The position numbers were made by a program, and so were the translations under genes. The notes under the pieces were generated by a model, which was not told where the DNA came from, did no database searches, and saw only the letters and a list, made by a program, of their open reading frames with translations. A stretch of 64,000 bases of DNA from Burkholderia sp. Lineage in GTDB: Bacteria > Pseudomonadota > Gammaproteobacteria > Burkholderiales > Burkholderiaceae. Positions 17,006 to 25,502 of the stretch are shown here, one piece after another (positions within the stretch are counted from its first letter, which is position 1; every line of letters begins with the position of its first letter). The stretch spans positions 18,443-82,442 of the forward strand of contig JAIRVP010000080.1 of assembly GCA_031253835.1 (NCBI GenBank), given 5' to 3'.

Positions 17006-19129
17006 ATGTTTCGTTCCCTGACGACCCTGATCAAGAAGTGGCGCGCGTCGCGCAATGCCGGTCACCAGCTCGATGCGCTGCTCGCGCACGCCGACGCCGA
17101 CGCGTCGTACGCCGAACGCAGCGAATGGCTGATCGAGCTCGCGCACTGGCTGCGCCGCAACGGCACGATGCAGGCCGCGCAGGACACCCCGGCCGAGCGC
17201 GACGCCGACACGCGCGCGTATCCGGCCCATGCGCGGCTGCGCTACCTGTTCCACGTGCTCGACCGCAACCCCGCCTGGAAAGCGCACGCCGCGCGCATCC
17301 TGCGCGGCATCCTGCGCGAGTGCGACGGCATCTCGCTGCTGTGCGATGCCGGCATGCCCGTGCACTCGGGCTTCTTCGGCGCGCTGTTCGAGCGGATCGA
17401 CTCGTCGCTGATCCCGCCCGCGCCGAACCGCCGCGAGCTGTCGGCGCTGTTCACGCTGATGTTCCCGACGCCGGAAGACGCGAAGTGGATCGACGCGCTG
17501 CCCGACGACCTGCTCGCGCGCCTCGCCGAGCTGATCTCGTTCGACGTCACCGAGGAAGAGCGCCACGAGCCCGGCTCGTTCTCGCGCGACCTGCTGGCCT
17601 CGCTGCATAACCTGACCTGCCAGATCAGCTCGACCGGCCTGTCGCAGACGGTGCGCAGCCGGCTGTCCGACGACGATGCGCGCAAGCCGCTCGAATCGCA
17701 GCCGTTCTACCGCCTGACGCGCGCGATGCTCGCGGTCGAGACCGCGCACGCGGCCGTCGAGGACGGCGGCGACCCGAGCAAGCTGCTGCACGAGGTGAAC
17801 TACCTGCGCGTGCTGCTCGACGAATGCCGGATCGCCGTCGACGACGTGTTCTCGCACCTGTACCGCAACGGCGTATCGGTCGACATCGTGTTCCAGGTCG
17901 AGCGGATGCGCATGCGCATCCTGCGCGCGGAAACGCTGCTGAACGCGTGGATGGCCCGCGACGACCTGCGCGGGATGGCGCGCCTGACGGCCGAGCTCGT
18001 CGACGCGAACCAGAACAGCCAGAGCGTCACGCACCTCGTGCGCAGCAACTTCTCGCTGTTCGCGCGCAAGCTCGTCGAGACCAATGCCGACACCGGCGAG
18101 CACTACATCTCGCGCGGCCGCGCCGAGTACCTGAAGATGCTGCGGATGGCCGCGGGCGGCGGCCTCGTCACCGTCGTGACCGTCTGCGTGAAGTTCGCGA
18201 TCACGGGCGCGCACCTGCAGTCGATGTTCGAAGGGCTGCTCGCCGGCGTCAACTACGCGGCCAGCTTCATGCTGATGCACTTCCTGCACTTCACGCTCGC
18301 GACCAAGCAGCCTGCGATGACCGCGCCGACGCTCGCGCGCGAGCTCGACGACACCGGCCACGAGGAAGGCGTGAAGGCGTTCGTGTCGTCGGTGATCGCG
18401 CTGATCCGCACGCAGGCGGCCGCGATTTCCGGCAACGTGCTCGTCGTGCTGCCCGTGTGCCTGCTCGTGCAGCTGTTCGCGGGCAACGTGCTGCACGCGA
18501 ACCTGATCTCGCCGGAGAAGGCGCATGCGACGCTGCACTCGTTCTCGCTGCTCGGCCCGACGCCGCTCTACGCGGCGCTGACGGGCGTGCTGCTGTGGGC
18601 GTCGAGCCTGCTCGCGGGCTGGGCCGACAACTGGTTCGTGCTGCATCGCGTCGGCGACGCGCTCACGTACAACCGCCGGCTGCGTCTCACGCTCGGCGCG
18701 GCCGGCGCCGCGAAGCTCGCGCACTTCTGCCGCTCGAACGTCGCCGGCGTGGTCGCGAACGTCGGCCTCGGCCTGATGCTCGGCCTGATCCCGGCGATCG
18801 TCACGGTGTTCATGTTCCCGTTCGAGGTGCGCCACGTGACGCTGTCGGCCGGCTCGATCGGGATCGCGCTCGGCGTGCTGGGCAAGGATGCGCTCGCGAC
18901 GCCCGAACTGTGGTGGGCTGGCGCCGGCGTGCTCAGCATGGCGATCCTCAACGTGCTCGTGAGCTTCGCGCTCGCGTTCACGATGGCCGTGCGCTCGCGC
19001 AGCCTGCGCCGGACCAAGGTGCGCGCGCTCGTCGCCGCGATCGTGCGCACGGTGCTGTCGAATCCGCTCGCGCTGTTCTGGCCGGCCGGCGGCCAGGCCG
19101 CGCGCGCCGGCCAGCCGGGCTCGCACTGA
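17006..19129 (+). CDS. Gcr-type membrane protein (annotated elsewhere as site-specific recombinase)
   Basis: This 707-residue protein resembles the Neisseria Gcr family, whose members carry the label site-specific recombinase. I see no tyrosine- or serine-recombinase catalytic signature. The N-terminal ~370 residues are soluble and helical. The C-terminal half has six or more hydrophobic segments, for example GGGLVTVVTVCVKFAITGAH, VLVVLPVCLLVQLFAG and VVANVGLGLMLGLIPAIVTV, so it looks like an integral membrane protein. It stands alone between pqi and the rRNA methyltransferase gene. The family label is reasonably sure; the recombinase function is doubtful. Confidence 0.75.
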   Translation: MFRSLTTLIKKWRASRNAGHQLDALLAHADADASYAERSEWLIELAHWLRRNGTMQAAQDTPAERDADTRAYPAHARLRYLFHVLDRNPAWKAHAARILRGILRECDGISLLCDAGMPVHSGFFGALFERIDSSLIPPAPNRRELSALFTLMFPTPEDAKWIDALPDDLLARLAELISFDVTEEERHEPGSFSRDLLASLHNLTCQISSTGLSQTVRSRLSDDDARKPLESQPFYRLTRAMLAVETAHAAVEDGGDPSKLLHEVNYLRVLLDECRIAVDDVFSHLYRNGVSVDIVFQVERMRMRILRAETLLNAWMARDDLRGMARLTAELVDANQNSQSVTHLVRSNFSLFARKLVETNADTGEHYISRGRAEYLKMLRMAAGGGLVTVVTVCVKFAITGAHLQSMFEGLLAGVNYAASFMLMHFLHFTLATKQPAMTAPTLARELDDTGHEEGVKAFVSSVIALIRTQAAAISGNVLVVLPVCLLVQLFAGNVLHANLISPEKAHATLHSFSLLGPTPLYAALTGVLLWASSLLAGWADNWFVLHRVGDALTYNRRLRLTLGAAGAAKLAHFCRSNVAGVVANVGLGLMLGLIPAIVTVFMFPFEVRHVTLSAGSIGIALGVLGKDALATPELWWAGAGVLSMAILNVLVSFALAFTMAVRSRSLRRTKVRALVAAIVRTVLSNPLALFWPAGGQAARAGQPGSH

Positions 19130-19284
19130 GCCCGCGGCGGCGTGGCGGTGCCCGGCCGGGCGCCGCCGCATCGCCGCCCGGCGCGCGAAATCGGCCGGTG
19201 CACCGGCGTCGCTGCGCCGAAACGCCGGCCCCGGCCGCCCGCGCCGCGTACAATAGTGGACTTTTGCACGTCCTCACCCGCCTT

Positions 19285-20586
19285 ATGTCCTCGCCCACCC
19301 TGTACGAATTCTTCGCTCCCTGCCCGCGTGGCCTCGAAGCGGCGCTTGCCGCCGAGCTGGCCGAAATCGCCGGCCGCCACCTGAACGGCGCGCCGTTCAC
19401 CGCGGGCGCGCAGGTGCCGGGCGGCGTCCATTTCAGCGGCGGCTGGGCTGCCGGCATGGCCGCGAACCTCCATTCGCGGATCGCGAGCCGGGTCCTGCTG
19501 AAGATCGCGCACCGCGCGTACCGCAACGAGCAGGACGTCTACGCGCTCGCGCTCGAGCAGCCGTGGGAGCGCTGGTTCGCGGCCACGCAGACGCTGCGCG
19601 TCGACATCACCGCGATCAAGTCGCCGCTGAAGAGCCTCGAATTCGCGACGCTGCGCGTGAAGGACGCGATCTGCGACCGGATGCGCGACAAGACCGGCGC
19701 GCGCCCGAGCATCGACACCGGTGCGCCGGACGTGCGCGTGTTCGCGTTCCTCACGGCCAACGAGTGCACGCTGTATCTCGACACGTCGGGCGAACCGCTG
19801 TTCAAGCGCGGCTGGCGCCTGGACAAGGGCGCGGCACCGCTGCGCGAGAACCTCGCGGCCGGCATCCTGCGCCTGACGGGCTGGACGCCCGGCACCGCGC
19901 TGTACGACCCGATGTGCGGCAGCGGCACGTTCCTCGCGGAAGCCGCGCAGATCGCGCTCGGCGTGGCGCCCGGCTGCGAACGCCGGTTCGGCTTCGAAAA
20001 GCTCAAGCAGTACGACATCACCGCGTGGCAGGGCCTGAAGGTGCCGGCGCTGGACGCGAAGCGCGCGGCGCGCGGCAAGCGCAACGACGCGCTCGGCGTG
20101 TACGGCAGCGACATCTCCGGCGACATGCTCGAGAAGGCGCGCGCGAACCTCGAGCGCGCGGGCGTGCCGTCGGTGTGGCTCAAGCAGGTCGACGCGCGCG
20201 GGATGACGCCGCCGTGCGACGCGCCGGGCATCATCCTCGCGAACCCGCCGTACGGCGAGCGGATCGAAGTGCGCGGCCGCAGTGCGCGCGGCGAGGTGCG
20301 CGAAACCGGCCGCAATCGCGGCAACGACGATGCGTTCCGCCGCACGCACACCGACGCGCCGGACAGCGAGTTCTTCAACGTGCTCGGCGACGCGCTGAAG
20401 CAGCGCTTCACGGGCTGGCAGGCGTTCCTGCTGACATCCGACCGGTCGCTGCCGGGCATGCTGCGGCTGCGCGAATCGGCGAAGACGCCGCTGTTCAACG
20501 GCGCGCTCGAATGCCGGCTGTTCCGCTTCGACCTGATCGCCGGCAGCGTGAAGGCGCGCCCGGCCGCGCCGGAAGGCGACGCGTAA
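19285..20586 (+). CDS. THUMP-domain class I SAM-dependent RNA methyltransferase (RlmL-like)
   Basis: This is a probable 23S rRNA guanine-N2 methyltransferase related to the N-terminal half of E. coli RlmL. The 433-residue protein has an N-terminal THUMP region (YEFFAPCPRGLEAAL start), the SAM motif YDPMCGSGTFLAEAA near residue 210, and catalytic ILANPPYGERI near 315. A ~40-residue Arg-rich insert separates NPPYGER from FFNVLGDALK. The RlmK half of the E. coli fusion is absent. The frame is open far upstream, but the ATG at 19285 starts the homology; TACAAT at 19249-19254 may be its -10. Confidence 0.85.
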   Translation: MSSPTLYEFFAPCPRGLEAALAAELAEIAGRHLNGAPFTAGAQVPGGVHFSGGWAAGMAANLHSRIASRVLLKIAHRAYRNEQDVYALALEQPWERWFAATQTLRVDITAIKSPLKSLEFATLRVKDAICDRMRDKTGARPSIDTGAPDVRVFAFLTANECTLYLDTSGEPLFKRGWRLDKGAAPLRENLAAGILRLTGWTPGTALYDPMCGSGTFLAEAAQIALGVAPGCERRFGFEKLKQYDITAWQGLKVPALDAKRAARGKRNDALGVYGSDISGDMLEKARANLERAGVPSVWLKQVDARGMTPPCDAPGIILANPPYGERIEVRGRSARGEVRETGRNRGNDDAFRRTHTDAPDSEFFNVLGDALKQRFTGWQAFLLTSDRSLPGMLRLRESAKTPLFNGALECRLFRFDLIAGSVKARPAAPEGDA

Positions 20587-20621
20587 GCCGTCCGCCCGCT
20601 TCCACACGCCACGACGTCCCG

Positions 20622-20651
20622 GGGGCCGCTATCGCGGCCCCTGTGCTTTTT
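20622..20651 (+). terminator. Hairpin between convergent rlmL-like and AHSA1 genes
   Basis: GGGGCCGC (20622-20629) pairs with GCGGCCCC (20634-20641) over a TATC loop, followed by TGTGCTTTTT. The T-tract is offset by five bases, so termination is likely but perhaps not complete. Confidence 0.55.
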
Positions 20652-20661
20652 GCGCAGCCGA

Positions 20662-21126
20662 TCAGTGCTTCGAGCACTCCCAGCGCCCCATCGTGAACGG
20701 CAGCGCGTGCCCCGTCTCGAGCAGCGTCTTCAGGCTCGACAGCACGACCGGCCAGCCGCCGCGAATCCCGCGATCCATCTCCGAACCGGGCACCAGCCCG
20801 TCGTGCGTGACGGTCAGCTTCACGACGCCCTCGTGCGGCTCGACGACGTAGGTCACGCGCGACTCCCCGCCCTCCCCCGACGGCGTCCGCCACGTGACGA
20901 CCAGCCGGTGCGGCGGATCGTTCTCGATCACTTCGCCGACGATGTCGACCCGCGCGGGATCGTCGTAGTCCTGATGTTCCCAGCGCGAGCCCGGCCGCCA
21001 GTCGGGCGACGCGTTGCGATGCCGGACCCAGTAGTCCTTCGTCAGCTCGGCATTGGTCAGCGCATCGAACACGCGCTCGGGCGTGGCTGCGATGAAGGTC
21101 ACGTACACAAAGGCGGGATTACCCAT
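20662..21126 (-). CDS. SRPBCC (AHSA1-like) domain protein
   Basis: This is a 154-residue START-like fold protein of the AHSA1 type. It shows the typical opening VTFIAATPERVFDALTN, the mid segment PPHRLVVTWRTPSGEGG, and a Trp-Pro-Val-Val-Leu-Ser-Ser-Leu-Lys motif near the end. Such proteins bind hydrophobic ligands; many are paired with ArsR regulators and no reaction is established. Its start overlaps the end of the arsR-type gene by 8 bp, so the two are coupled. Confidence 0.85.
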   Translation of the reverse strand: MGNPAFVYVTFIAATPERVFDALTNAELTKDYWVRHRNASPDWRPGSRWEHQDYDDPARVDIVGEVIENDPPHRLVVTWRTPSGEGGESRVTYVVEPHEGVVKLTVTHDGLVPGSEMDRGIRGGWPVVLSSLKTLLETGHALPFTMGRWECSKH

Positions 21127-21451
21127 CGTCGTCTCCTGGCTCGCGGGCCGCTTCCAGCCCGCGCTTGAGGTCCGCCAGCGCCTGCAGGCGCTGGCGCTCG
21201 AACTTGCCGATCCAGCGTTCCGCGATGTCGTGGATCGGCACCGGATTCAGGTAATGCAGCTTCTCCCTGCCGCGCCACGTCGTCGCGACGAGATTCGCGG
21301 CCTCGAGCAGCGCGAGATGCTTGCTCACGGCCTGCCGGCTCATCGCGAGCCCGTCGCACAGCTCGGACAGCGTCTGGCCGCTTTTCGCGTGCAGCAGGTC
21401 CAGCAACCGACGGCGCGTGGCATCGGCCAGCGCCTTGAAAACGAGGTCCAT
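21119..21451 (-). CDS. ArsR-family winged-helix repressor
   Basis: This is a 110-residue helix-turn-helix regulator. The recognition region SELCDGLAMSRQAVSKHLAL lies around residues 28-48, after the standard FKALADATRRRLLDLL opening. No metal-binding Cys pair is present in the helix usually used by ArsR/SmtB metal sensors, which fits the subgroup paired with AHSA1 proteins. A 20-bp inverted repeat lies inside its own promoter, so autorepression is likely. Confidence 0.9.
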   Translation of the reverse strand: MDLVFKALADATRRRLLDLLHAKSGQTLSELCDGLAMSRQAVSKHLALLEAANLVATTWRGREKLHYLNPVPIHDIAERWIGKFERQRLQALADLKRGLEAAREPGDDDG

Positions 21452-21472
21452 GCCGCTCCCGGGTCAATGGCT

Positions 21473-21502
21473 TTATTATGCAACCAAATGGTTGCATGTC
21501 AA
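21473..21502 (-). promoter_or_regulatory. arsR-type promoter with embedded operator
   Basis: On the minus strand TTGACA (21502-21497) and TAATAA (21478-21473) are 18 bp apart, giving a good sigma70 promoter for the arsR-AHSA1 pair. The spacer is almost filled by the inverted repeat ATGCAACCA-AA-TGGTTGCAT (21478-21497), with perfect 9-bp arms. A bound dimer would block polymerase. The same site also abuts a possible weak promoter for the divergent VOC gene (TTGCAT 21492-21497). Confidence 0.75.
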
Positions 21503-21619
21503 GGGTGACAACTCTACTGACAATACGGTGTCAGCAGCCCGCGATCACACTGCAATCCCGGCGCAATGCAGGCTGGTTTCCACACCGAATCCGAATAACA
21601 ACGCAACAAGGAGCTCGTC

Positions 21620-22024
21620 ATGACGTCCGCAACGGCCACTGCAACCCTGGAACGCGCGATCGCGTGGTTCGACATTCCGTCCCTCGATTTCGAACGCGCG
21701 ATCCGCTTTTACGAAACCGTGCTGCAAACCACGTTGCAGCGCGACATCATCGGCGGCGTGCCGATGGCCACGTTCGATCGCGATGCGTCGAGCACGGGCG
21801 GCAGCATCGTGTTCGATCCGCAGCAGATGAAACCGAGCGCGAACGGCGTGCTCGTCTACCTGAACGCCGGCGAATCGGTCGTCGCGGCGCTCGAACGCGC
21901 GAAGCGCGCAGGCGGCGTCGTGCAGGGCACGGTCGTCGAGCTGCCGAACAACTACGGCTACGTCGGCTACCTGATCGACACCGAAGGCAACCGCGTCGGC
22001 CTGCACGCGCCGAAATGCCACTGA
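21620..22024 (+). CDS. VOC family (glyoxalase-like) protein
   Basis: This is a 134-residue vicinal-oxygen-chelate fold protein with two beta-alpha-beta-beta-beta halves. It opens WFDIPSLDFERAIRFYETVL and ends with the common IDTEGNRVGLHAPKCH. Members include glyoxalases, dioxygenases and resistance proteins; this short single-domain type has no assignable reaction. AAGGAG precedes the ATG. It is divergent from the arsR-AHSA1 pair and may share its operator. Confidence 0.85.
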   Translation: MTSATATATLERAIAWFDIPSLDFERAIRFYETVLQTTLQRDIIGGVPMATFDRDASSTGGSIVFDPQQMKPSANGVLVYLNAGESVVAALERAKRAGGVVQGTVVELPNNYGYVGYLIDTEGNRVGLHAPKCH

Positions 22025-22097
22025 GCGCACCGGTCAGCGGGCCGGCACGGCGCTATCATCGCGAAGTCCCCGTTGCCAGAGGAATCGAGGTGCTGTC

Positions 22098-22784
22098 ATG
22101 ACGCGCCGTGCCGACCGCCTGTTCCAGATCGCCGAGCTGTTGCGCGGGCGTCGTCTCACGACCGCGCAGCAGCTGGCCGACTGGCTGTCGGTGTCGCCGC
22201 GCACGGTCTATCGCGACGTGCGCGACCTGCAACTGTCAGGGGTGCCGATCGAAGGCGAAGCCGGCATCGGCTACCGGCTGAACCGCAACGCGAGCCTGCC
22301 GCCGCTCACGTTCACGGCCGAGGAGCTTGCGGCGCTCGCCACCGGCGCGCGGATGCTCGAAACCTGGGGCGGTGCGCGCTTCGCGAGCGGCGCGCGCTCG
22401 GCGCTCGCGAAGATCGCGTCGGCGATGCCGGCCGACAAGCGCACGGCGCTCGACCGCCTGCCCGTGTTCGCGCCGTCGTTCCACATCGACGAGACGTTCT
22501 GCGCGAAGGTCGACGCGATCCACCAGGCGATCGACACGCGCCACATCGTCGGCTTCGCTTATCGCGACCGGCTCGGCGCGCATTCGCAACGCCGCGTATG
22601 GCCGCTCGGGCTCGTCTACTGGGGCGGGCGCTGGACGATCGGCGCGTGGTGCGAACTGCGCGAGGATTTCCGCACCTTCGACATCGCGCGGATGGGCGAC
22701 ATCACCGTGCACGAGCAGTTTCCGGACATGGAAGGACGGCGGATCGCCGACTACATGCGGATCGCGGAAGCGCCGATGCGCTGA
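22098..22784 (+). CDS. YafY-type HTH/WYL transcriptional regulator
   Basis: This is a 228-residue regulator with an N-terminal DeoR-like helix-turn-helix (TTAQQLADWLSVSPRTVYRD, about residues 19-38) and a C-terminal WYL domain. The domain is marked by VYWGGRWTIGAWCELREDFR, the position of the usual W-Y-L residues. WYL domains bind small ligands or nucleic acid. TATCAT at 22054-22059 is a possible -10. The gene lies just after the VOC gene; its targets are unknown. Confidence 0.88.
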   Translation: MTRRADRLFQIAELLRGRRLTTAQQLADWLSVSPRTVYRDVRDLQLSGVPIEGEAGIGYRLNRNASLPPLTFTAEELAALATGARMLETWGGARFASGARSALAKIASAMPADKRTALDRLPVFAPSFHIDETFCAKVDAIHQAIDTRHIVGFAYRDRLGAHSQRRVWPLGLVYWGGRWTIGAWCELREDFRTFDIARMGDITVHEQFPDMEGRRIADYMRIAEAPMR

Positions 22785-22866
22785 CGCGGTACGGCGGCGA
22801 GCGCAAGGTTGCGCGCCGCCGTCGTTCGTTCTCCGGGCCGCCGAGCGGCGCGCGGCCCTTCCCGCG

Positions 22867-23790
22867 TTACCCGCCGAACACCACCGGCCGCTTCGGCCGC
22901 TCGTCGACGTGCAGCGAAAACACGTCCGCCCGCGCGTAGTGGCCAACGACGTCGAAGTCGTAACGCGCCCGCACCAGCTCGTCGGTATCGATGTGCGCGG
23001 TCACGAGCCCGGCCTCGCCGATCAGCGGCTCCGTCAGCAGGTCGCCGAGCGGCCCGACGATCACGCTGCCGCCGCGGATCAGCGGCCGCTCCGGGTCCCA
23101 GCCCGGCACGTCGATGCCGAGCGCGCGCGGCGACGGCTGCACCTGGCACGCGCTCACGACGAAACAACGCCCTTCATGCGCGATGTGCCGCATCGAGCTC
23201 TGCCACAGGTCGCGCTCGTCGACGGTCGGCGCGCACCAGATCTGCACGCCTTTCGCGTACATCGCGCAGCGCAGCAGCGGCATGTGGTTCTCCCAGCAGA
23301 TCGCGGCGCCCGCGCGGCCGGCGGCCGTTTCGACGACGGGCAGCGTCGAGCCGTCGCCCTGCCCCCAGATCAGCCGCTCGGTGCCGGTCGGCATCAGCTT
23401 GCGGTGCTTCGCGACGAGCCCGTCGCGCGGATCGAAGAACAGCGCCGTGCAGTACAGCGTGCTGCCGCCGCGCTCGATCACGCCGACCACGAGGCTCGCC
23501 CCCGTGCGTTGCGACAGCGCGGCCAGCTCGTCGGTCTCGGGCCCCGGCACGTCGATCGCCTGCGCGGCGTAGCGCGCATACGCGTCGCGGCCTTCGGGCA
23601 GCCGGTAGCCGAGCCGCGTGCCGAAGATCTCGCCTTTCGGATAACCGCCGAGCACGGCCTCGGGCAGCACGACGAGCGACGCACCGCTGTCGCGGATCGC
23701 GGTTTCGTAGCCGAGGATCGTGTCGAGCGTGGCGCGGGTGCCGGCGGGCGATGCGCCGATCTGCAACGCGGCAATGACTGACGTGGACAT
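22867..23790 (-). CDS. Nitrilase-family carbon-nitrogen hydrolase
   Basis: This is a 307-residue enzyme of the nitrilase branch. The catalytic triad is visible: Glu44 in VLPEAVLGGYPKG, Lys131 in KHRKLMPT, and Cys165 in GAAICWENHMPLLR. The CWENHMPL form is typical of true nitrilases that convert organic nitriles to acids and ammonia, rather than of amidases. The length suits a bacterial nitrilase. It is divergent from a LysR gene with an ATCGAT-rich control region between them, so substrate-dependent induction by that regulator is likely. Confidence 0.9.
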   Translation of the reverse strand: MSTSVIAALQIGASPAGTRATLDTILGYETAIRDSGASLVVLPEAVLGGYPKGEIFGTRLGYRLPEGRDAYARYAAQAIDVPGPETDELAALSQRTGASLVVGVIERGGSTLYCTALFFDPRDGLVAKHRKLMPTGTERLIWGQGDGSTLPVVETAAGRAGAAICWENHMPLLRCAMYAKGVQIWCAPTVDERDLWQSSMRHIAHEGRCFVVSACQVQPSPRALGIDVPGWDPERPLIRGGSVIVGPLGDLLTEPLIGEAGLVTAHIDTDELVRARYDFDVVGHYARADVFSLHVDERPKRPVVFGG

Positions 23791-23870
23791 GGTGGCGACT
23801 CCGGTGAATGGGATGCCGCCATCTTTATCGATAAGATGTCATCGATCAAATCGATAGAAAGATATGTGTC
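23791..23870. promoter_or_regulatory. Nitrilase/LysR intergenic control region
   Basis: Within 80 bp there is a perfect palindrome TTATCGATAA (23825-23834) and two further ATCGAT copies (23841-23846 and 23850-23855). The stretch is markedly AT-richer than its flanks. Such repeated dyads between a LysR gene and its target fit the recognition and activation sites of a LysR regulator. Confidence 0.6.
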
Positions 23871-24791
23871 ATGAATGCCGATGATATCGCCGGACTCGAC
23901 CTGAACCTGCTGAAGGTGTTCGAGGCGCTGTACGAGGAAGGTGGCGCGAGCCGGGCGGCGCTGCGGCTCGGCCTCACGCAGTCGGCCGTCAGCGCGGCAC
24001 TCGCGCGGCTGCGCGTGATCTACGCCGATCCGCTGTTCGTGCGCACCGGCCGCGGGCTCGCACCGACGCCGCGCGCGGACGAACTGAAGCCGATCCTGTC
24101 CGACGCGCTCGACCGCTGCCGCGAAAGCCTCGCGATCGCGGCCGACGGCGGCGACCGCGTCGGCCGCACGATCTCGGTCGGGCTGTCGGACGACTTCGAG
24201 ATCGCGCTGGGCCGCGCGCTGATCGACGCGGTCGCGCGCGAAGCCGCGGGCATCCGGCTGATCTTCCGGCAGACCCACAGCGGCATCGCCGGCGACGCGC
24301 TGCTGCGGCACGGCGTCGATCTCGCGATCGCGTCGGGCGGGTTTTCGGCAAACGGGCTCAGCCGGCGCGCGGTCGCGACGGGCGGCTACGCGTGCCTGAT
24401 CGACCCGGCCGCCCGCACGCGGCCGCCGCGCACGCTGACGCTCGCCGATTTCCTGCAGCGCGACCACCTGCTTGTGTCGTCGGGCGGCGTGATCGGGATC
24501 GTCGACGAGGCGCTGGCCGCGCTCGGCCACAAGCGGCACGTCGCGGCGTCGACCACGCATTTCGCCGCGCTGCCGTACCTGCTCGCCGGCTCCGACGCGG
24601 TCGCGACGATTCCCGCGCACGCGGCACACGCGATCGCGCAGTCCACGCCGCTGCACGCGCTCGCGTGCCCGGTCGACCTGCCGCGCTACCCGGTCGAAAT
24701 CGGCTGGCGCTCGAGCACGCAGCGCGATCCGGCGATCGTGCGCGTGCGCGACACGATCGCCGCGTGCGTCGCGCGCCTCGTTGCGCCGTGA
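23871..24791 (+). CDS. LysR-type regulator, divergent from nitrilase
   Basis: This is a 306-residue LysR-type activator: N-terminal winged helix (LKVFEALYEEGGASRAALRL, then LTQSAVSAALARLR, about residues 13-50) and a periplasmic-binding-protein-like effector domain from about residue 95 (TISVGLSDDFEIALGRALID). It reads away from the nitrilase gene across an 80-bp gap with ATCGAT motifs and probably controls it. The inducer is not evident. Confidence 0.9.
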   Translation: MNADDIAGLDLNLLKVFEALYEEGGASRAALRLGLTQSAVSAALARLRVIYADPLFVRTGRGLAPTPRADELKPILSDALDRCRESLAIAADGGDRVGRTISVGLSDDFEIALGRALIDAVAREAAGIRLIFRQTHSGIAGDALLRHGVDLAIASGGFSANGLSRRAVATGGYACLIDPAARTRPPRTLTLADFLQRDHLLVSSGGVIGIVDEALAALGHKRHVAASTTHFAALPYLLAGSDAVATIPAHAAHAIAQSTPLHALACPVDLPRYPVEIGWRSSTQRDPAIVRVRDTIAACVARLVAP

Positions 24792-24978
24792 GCGAACGCG
24801 CGGCAGCGTCGACGCCGCATTCCTCCCGGAACGACGACCGCGCCGCCACGTTCCGCACGATCGATCGCACATGAATGCCGCACCGGCCGGGATCCCGCCG
24901 CCGCACATCGGCAGGACGCGACGCTTACGGGGTCGGATTCGTCTAACGAGACGGCCGGCAGCGTTCGGGCGCAACCGG

Positions 24979-24984
24979 TAAAAT
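24979..24984 (+). promoter_or_regulatory. Candidate -10 element close to the Nudix start codon
   Basis: TAAAAT is followed by only 8 bases before the ATG at 24993. If used, transcription would begin within about two bases of the start codon, giving a leaderless or nearly leaderless mRNA. No Shine-Dalgarno sequence is seen. No good -35 is visible, so confidence is modest. Confidence 0.35.
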
Positions 24985-24992
24985 GCCGAACC

Positions 24993-25502
24993 ATGAAACC
25001 CGAAATCTGGACCCCGCATGTGACGGTCGCCGCGCTCGTCGAGCACGCCGGCCGCTTTCTCGTGATCGAGGAAGAAACCTCGACGGGCCTGCGCATCAAC
25101 CAGCCGGCCGGTCATCTCGAGGCCGGCGAGACGCTGGCCGACGCCGTGATCCGCGAAACGCTCGAGGAAACCGCGCACCCGTTCACGCCCGACGCACTCG
25201 TCGGCGTCTATCTCGCGCATTACGACCGCCCCGGCACGGCCGGTGCAACCTACCTGCGCTTCACGTTCTGCGGCACGGTCGGCGAACCGGTCGCGGGCCA
25301 CGTGCTCGACGAAGGCATCGTCCGCACGCTGTGGATGACGGCCGACGAACTGCGCGCGTGCAGCGAGCGTCACCGCTCGCCCGCGGTGATGCGCTGCGTC
25401 GACGACTATCTCGCCGGGCGGCGCATTCCGCTCGATTTCGTGCACACGCATTCGGTCGCGCCGCGCCCCGAGGCATTCGAACGTCAGGCGGTCAACAAAT
25501 GA
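24993..25502 (+). CDS. Nudix hydrolase (NudJ-like)
   Basis: This 169-residue Nudix pyrophosphohydrolase resembles NudJ (thiamin pyrophosphate and nucleotide phosphatase). The Nudix box runs from Gly40 (GHLEAGETLADAVIRETLEE), with the metal-binding Glu residues R54-E55 and E58-E59. The canonical Gly near the end is Ala61. The opening PHVTVAALVEHAGRFLVIEE is typical. The stop overlaps the mnmA ATG by 4 bp; nudJ is also next to mnmA in E. coli. Confidence 0.9.
   Translation: MKPEIWTPHVTVAALVEHAGRFLVIEEETSTGLRINQPAGHLEAGETLADAVIRETLEETAHPFTPDALVGVYLAHYDRPGTAGATYLRFTFCGTVGEPVAGHVLDEGIVRTLWMTADELRACSERHRSPAVMRCVDDYLAGRRIPLDFVHTHSVAPRPEAFERQAVNK

Noticed and set aside
16759..17055. Minus-strand 98-codon frame in the pqiC/Gcr gap
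   Set aside because: It has no ribosome site, is Arg-rich and overlaps the start of the Gcr-type gene; it is typical of chance frames at this GC content.
17824..20586. A 920-codon plus-strand frame running from inside the Gcr-type gene into the methyltransferase
   Set aside because: Only the part from 19285 has homology; the upstream part is an out-of-frame read of the Gcr-type gene, not a fusion protein.
21620..21640. A shared strong promoter for the VOC gene
   Set aside because: The plus-strand boxes (TTGCAT, TACTGA) are weak matches; only the minus-strand arsR promoter is well supported.
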